The position numbers and the translations under genes were made by a program. Shown piece by piece: positions 32,162 through 34,748 of a stretch of 34,748 bases of DNA. The stretch's first letter is position 1. Each line of letters begins with the position of its first letter. The DNA lies in IMG/VR virus record IMGVR_UViG_3300042516_001481, positions 1-34,748 of that record; one strand, 5' to 3'. The DNA comes from a virus. The notes beneath the pieces are model-generated. The model had not been told where the DNA came from. It worked only from the letters and a program-made list of their open reading frames with translations, and ran no database searches.

Positions 32162-32947
32162 ATGGAAAGAAATAAAAATAAATCAAATAAAATAAACATG
32201 AAAACAACAAACACAGAACCAATGGTGAAGTACAGTAACCACGTTCACACAACAACTGATTACTATTTATTCAAGTCAATAGATGGTAATAGAAACAAAA
32301 ATCTTTTACATATTAATAGATTAAAAAAATCAATGCAATCTAATTATTTATTTACTGTTATTATAGTAAATGAGAATTATGAAATAATAGATGGGCAGCA
32401 TAGATTTGAAGTTATTAAAGAATTAAATCTTCCTCTTAGATATATTATTTGTGAAGGTTATGGATTAGATGAGGTTCATTTATTAAATGCAAATTCTAAA
32501 ACGTGGAATAGCGATGACTATTTAGAAGGATATTGTAATTTAGGAAATAAAGATTATTTGATATATAAAGAATTTAAACAAAGATATAATTTTGGGCATA
32601 CTGAATGTTTGACTTTTTTATCAGGTAAAGCTTCTCAACAAAAAACTGATAAATTAAAAGAATTTTATGAAGGAAAATTTAAAGTAGTTAATTATTTAGA
32701 AGCTTGTAATTTTGCTGATAAAATAGAAATAATAGGACAATATTATGCAGGTTATAAAAGACGTTCATTTATTTTTGCTATTTATAGTTTATTAAATAAT
32801 AAAAATTTTGAATTTACTGAATTTATACAGAAGCTTAAAATACAACAAGGAGCAATTGTTGATTGTGTGAATAGCACTCAGTATGTGGCATTAATAGAAG
32901 AAATTTACAACTATAAAAGAAGAGATAAGGTAAATTTAAGATATTAA
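32162..32947 (+). CDS. ParB-like domain protein (second copy type, DGQHR)
   Basis: A protein of 261 residues, with a possible shorter start at ATG 32198 (residue 13) after a leader (aaataaac) typical of this genome; the first 12 residues look like a leader. VNENYEIIDGQHRFEVIKELNLPLRYIICE (about 70-99) is the ParB/Srx-like nucleotide-binding core with the DGQHR signature. The rest is helical with lysine-rich segments, and no HTH is clear. It lies in the recombination/replication cluster, unlike the ParB-like protein at 1061. Its role is unknown; ParB-like proteins of this kind occur widely in Bacteroidota phages and are suspected nucleases. Confidence 0.7.
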   Translation: MERNKNKSNKINMKTTNTEPMVKYSNHVHTTTDYYLFKSIDGNRNKNLLHINRLKKSMQSNYLFTVIIVNENYEIIDGQHRFEVIKELNLPLRYIICEGYGLDEVHLLNANSKTWNSDDYLEGYCNLGNKDYLIYKEFKQRYNFGHTECLTFLSGKASQQKTDKLKEFYEGKFKVVNYLEACNFADKIEIIGQYYAGYKRRSFIFAIYSLLNNKNFEFTEFIQKLKIQQGAIVDCVNSTQYVALIEEIYNYKRRDKVNLRY

Positions 32948-33486
32948 TGAAAAAAATTAAAGATAAAAAATGCAAGGAGTGTGGGAATACCTACACTCCA
33001 TTTAATAGCCTTCAACAAGTTTGCAGTCCGAAATGCGCATCTTTATTAGCAGAAAAAAAAGTTTGGAAAAAGAAAAAAGCTGAATTAATTAGTAAATCAA
33101 AAACACGAACAGAATGGCTTAATACACTACAAAAGTTATTCAACCAATGGATAAGACTAAGGGATGAAAAAAAAGGCTGTATAACCTGTTTAAAGCCTTT
33201 TAAAGATAAGTTTGATGCTGGACATTTCTTAGCAGTTGGAAGTTATCCTAATTTAAGATTTAATGAAGATAACGTACACGGACAATGTGTTCACTGCAAC
33301 CAACACAAACATGGAGCAAGTGCTGAATACTTTATTCAATTACCAAACAGAATAGGCAAATTAAAATTTATTGAATTATTAAAAAGCAGGAATAAAACTT
33401 TAAAATTAACCTTAGATGAAATACAGGAACTAATTAAAATTTACAAATTAAAAATAAAAGAACATGGAAAAATCACTAACAATTGA
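32947..33486 (+). CDS. ninG: NinG/Rap recombination protein (HNH-like)
   Basis: A protein of 179 residues that resembles lambda NinG, a Holliday-junction endonuclease-type recombination factor. An N-terminal zinc-ribbon has C9, C12, C26 and C30. The core has KGCITCLKPFKDKFDAGHFLAVGSYPNLRFNEDNVHGQCVHCNQHKHG with C78, C81, H93, C114 and C117, the latter two in CVHC, as in HNH-type zinc-bound nucleases. The AGHF histidine is the likely catalytic residue. Placement after recombination genes supports the call. Start and stop share a base with the neighbouring genes. Confidence 0.85.
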   Translation: MKKIKDKKCKECGNTYTPFNSLQQVCSPKCASLLAEKKVWKKKKAELISKSKTRTEWLNTLQKLFNQWIRLRDEKKGCITCLKPFKDKFDAGHFLAVGSYPNLRFNEDNVHGQCVHCNQHKHGASAEYFIQLPNRIGKLKFIELLKSRNKTLKLTLDEIQELIKIYKLKIKEHGKITNN

Positions 33487-33748
33487 AGAAGCCAAAATTG
33501 AGTTTGAGTCTCACATGCTTATAGCATTATTTAAAGCTGCAGTTGAGCAATCAACACAATTAACTGGTAAATTTAAACATAAGATGAAAGCTGATTTTAA
33601 TCTATGGCAAAAACAAGGCTTTAAAATAGTTGAAGAACTTGAAAAAAGAAATATAACAGACGTTGAGTACTTAGATAAAATAGGTGATATTTACCATACC
33701 ATGAACTCAAATATGCGTGAAGAATTTTACAAAGGTTTGGAAAGTTAA
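33464..33748 (+). CDS. Hypothetical protein, 94 aa
   Basis: A helical charged protein (SLTIEEAKIEFESHMLIALFKAAVEQSTQLTGKFKHKMKADFN) with a central LWQKQGFKIVEELEKRNITDVEYLDKIGDIYHT. No family is recognised. It overlaps ninG by 23 nt and lies directly upstream of the promoter of the replication genes, which overlaps its last codons (33736-33766). It may contribute to replication. Confidence 0.6.
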   Translation: MEKSLTIEEAKIEFESHMLIALFKAAVEQSTQLTGKFKHKMKADFNLWQKQGFKIVEELEKRNITDVEYLDKIGDIYHTMNSNMREEFYKGLES

Positions 33749-33766
33749 ATAATTTTTGTATATTTG
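33736..33766 (+). promoter_or_regulatory. Best promoter in the genome, upstream of the replication initiator
   Basis: TTTG at 33736-33739, exactly 19 bases, TATATTTG at 33759-33766: a full match to the Bacteroidota -33/-7 consensus. It overlaps the end of the 33464 gene. Transcription should begin near 33772-33774, at or next to an ATG (33773), so the leader begins with the leader ORF described below. Confidence 0.75.
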
Positions 33767-33771
33767 TACCC

Positions 33772-33858
33772 GATGAGTAACGGCATCAGTAATAATAATA
33801 TTTTAATCCCATTGGTGAGTAGAGTCCGTTACCTCGAAAGCCGATGGGTTTTTTATTT
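33772..33858 (+). ncRNA. Structured leader RNA with terminator and interleaved arms
   Basis: Arm A (GAGTAACGG, 33775-33783) can pair with A' (CCGTTA-c-CTC, 33826-33835, one bulged C); arm B (CCCATTGG, 33808-33815) pairs with B' (CCGATGGG, 33841-33848, one G-U pair). The order A-B-A'-B' means either a pseudoknot or two competing folds. B-B' is followed by a run of six Ts, an A and four more Ts (33849-33859), so it can act as a terminator. It may be an attenuator for the replication genes or a small RNA made from the strong promoter. It does not match any RNA family I know. Confidence 0.55.
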
Positions 33859-33865
33859 TACATAA
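33773..33865 (+). CDS. 30-codon leader ORF (possible leader peptide)
   Basis: ATG at 33773 opens MSNGISNNNILIPLVSRV and runs to a TAA at 33863-33865, directly followed by the initiator ATG at 33866. The ATG lies at the predicted transcription start, so translation would be leaderless or nearly so. The ORF covers every arm of the structured leader, as expected for ribosome-controlled attenuation. It could also be chance within an RNA gene. Confidence 0.35.
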   Translation: MSNGISNNNILIPLVSRVRYLESRWVFYFT

Positions 33866-34555
33866 ATGGCAAAAAATTTTCCATATTTTAAATTTACTGC
33901 TACTGAATGGCTAACTGGAGATATAGTTTATGAATCTTTAGAACTTCAAGGTTTATTTATTAATGTATGTGCTTTATATTGGCAAAGAGATGGTAAATTA
34001 ACAATCGAAGATTTAATTAGAAGATATAAAAATGAATCATTAATAAAGGAGTTAATTGATAGATATATTTGGAATGAGCAAGGAAATATATTAATTAAAT
34101 TTTTAGATGAACAATTAATTGAAGCTAATCACATATCAAAAGTTAATTCAGAGAATGGCAAAAAAGGTGCAGAAGCTAAACGAAATAAAGCGAACGCTAA
34201 GCGACCGCTTAACGATAGTAAAGCGATTTTAAGCAAAGAAGAAAAAGAAGAAGAAATAAATAAGAATAAGAATAAGAATAAAATAAAAGAATTTGTTTTT
34301 CTTTCTGAATCTGAACTTAATAAATTAAATGAAGATTTTGCATCACATGAAGTAGAATGGATGCTTAATAAATTAAATGATTATAAAGCAAGTACAGGAA
34401 AGAAATACAAATCCGATTATGCTGCAATAAATATGTGGGTAAAAGATGCATTTAAAAAAGCAAAAGTTGATTTTGTAAAAGATAACAATACATTTAACAC
34501 TCGAATGCAAATAATACAAAACGAAATTAATAACACAGACTGGGAAAATCTATGA
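33866..34555 (+). CDS. Replication initiator (DUF4373/Lin1244-like N-terminal domain)
   Basis: A protein of 229 residues. The N-terminal domain (NFPYFKFTATEWLTGDIVYESLELQGLFINVCALYWQRDGKL, about 4-45) matches the Lin1244/Lin1753-type winged-helix domain of phage replication initiators. A lysine- and arginine-rich linker (about 100-145) with NKNKNKNK follows, then a C-terminal DnaD-like domain of about 75 residues. The linker DNA holds the candidate origin at 34187-34290. It probably binds there and brings in the host helicase with the help of the next gene product. The next gene starts by ATGA overlap. Confidence 0.75.
   Translation: MAKNFPYFKFTATEWLTGDIVYESLELQGLFINVCALYWQRDGKLTIEDLIRRYKNESLIKELIDRYIWNEQGNILIKFLDEQLIEANHISKVNSENGKKGAEAKRNKANAKRPLNDSKAILSKEEKEEEINKNKNKNKIKEFVFLSESELNKLNEDFASHEVEWMLNKLNDYKASTGKKYKSDYAAINMWVKDAFKKAKVDFVKDNNTFNTRMQIIQNEINNTDWENL
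34187..34290 (+). other. Candidate replication origin inside the initiator gene
   Basis: AAGCGA occurs at 34188-34193, 34199-34204 and 34221-34226, with starts 11 and 22 bases apart (one and two helical turns). The first copies also form inverted repeats: AGCG-AA-CGCT (34189-34198) and TAAGCG-AC-CGCTTA (34198-34211). They are locally GC-rich in an AT-rich genome and are followed at about 34232-34290 by an A-rich tract containing (TAAGAA) repeats. Position and order resemble lambda ori within gene O, where iterons lie in the linker region next to an AT-rich tract. Origin activity is inferred. Confidence 0.5.
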
Positions 34556-34748
34556 GTAACATTACAACAAGTGGCTTCAATAACTTAGAGTTAATAGCCT
34601 TAAATAAATTACAGCCTTCACAAAAATTTTATGTTGAAGCTAAGAATGAACAAAAGTTAGTTAATATTGAACGTGGAGAAGCATTAAGACTAATTTATAC
34701 TGAAATAGCAAAAACAATAGAATTAAGTGGAGAAAACAAAAAGTATAT
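34552..34748 (+). CDS. Replication-associated protein, N-terminal part (continues at base 1)
   Basis: ATG 34552 overlaps the initiator stop (ATGA). The reading frame stays open to the end of the window and continues from base 3 to the stop at 774-776. The N-terminus begins MSNITTSGFNNLELIALNKL and then YVEAKNEQKLVNIERGEALR. Together with bases 1-776 it codes for 281 residues (counting the overlap once). See the entry for 1-776 for function; the order initiator, partner is like lambda O and P. Confidence 0.85.
   Translation, partial: MSNITTSGFNNLELIALNKLQPSQKFYVEAKNEQKLVNIERGEALRLIYTEIAKTIELSGENKKY
34622..34748. repeat. Terminal redundancy, right copy
   Basis: Identical to 1-127. It shows the assembly closes into a circle of about 34,621 bp. 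Confidence 0.95.

Noticed and set aside
33770-33840. Hammerhead-like core (CCGATGAG and CGAAA) in the leader RNA
   Set aside because: The conserved U of CUGAUGA is C here, the junction between the stem and GAAA does not fit, and no cleavage-site strand (UH) with a third stem is found.

Overview
The window is a complete, circularly permuted or circularised genome of a tailed phage (Caudoviricetes, most likely a siphovirus) that probably infects a member of the Bacteroidota, close to Flavobacteriia. The last 127 bases (34622-34748) repeat the first 127, so the unique genome is about 34,621 bp and one gene runs across the junction (34552 to the end, then 1-776). Evidence for the host group is the very AT-rich sequence, A-rich leaders in place of Shine-Dalgarno sites, several copies of the Bacteroidota promoter (TTTG, about 19 bases, TAnnTTTG), and protein families typical of Bacteroidota phages. 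All genes but one lie on the + strand. I see no tRNA, CRISPR array, integrase, polymerase, helicase or CI-like lysogeny switch, so a strictly lytic or plasmid-like lifestyle that depends on host replication enzymes fits best.

Layout. (1) 851-3980: small gene, ParB-like protein, PAPS-reductase-like protein, small and large terminase. (2) 3981-13005: tail genes, starting with a probable G/GT-type tail chaperone pair joined by a -1 frameshift, then tail completion proteins, baseplate/tail-tip proteins and the tape measure. (3) 12997-13185: the only minus-strand gene, a small ribbon-helix-helix-like protein between divergent promoter boxes. (4) 13252-16111: ClpP-like prohead protease with fused scaffold, major capsid protein, probable tail tube protein, then a strong terminator. 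(5) 16184-22464: its own promoter, a HAD-like composite protein and a cassette of glycosyltransferases, an acetyltransferase and two methyltransferase-like proteins; the last glycosyltransferase has no usable start codon and seems to be reached by a second -1 frameshift. (6) 22504-28895: portal, head-tail adaptor, tail fibre and receptor-binding proteins, lysis genes, terminator. (7) 29021-776 (through the junction): early genes with small HTH proteins, SSB-like protein, ERF recombinase, YqaJ-like exonuclease, ParB-like protein, NinG, then a replication initiator and its downstream partner.

The most interesting signals are: a structured leader between 33736 and 33866 (good promoter, interleaved complementary arms, a terminator and a 30-codon leader ORF ending one base before the initiator ATG); a lambda-O-like candidate origin inside the initiator gene (repeats with 11- and 22-bp spacing followed by an A-rich tract, about 34187-34290); and two independent -1 frameshift sites, U UUU UUA at 4400-4406 and A AAA AAA at 21853-21859. 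The gene order is also unusual: the portal is about 18.5 kb from the terminase and lies downstream of the capsid gene. All family assignments come from reading the sequence; no database search was possible.
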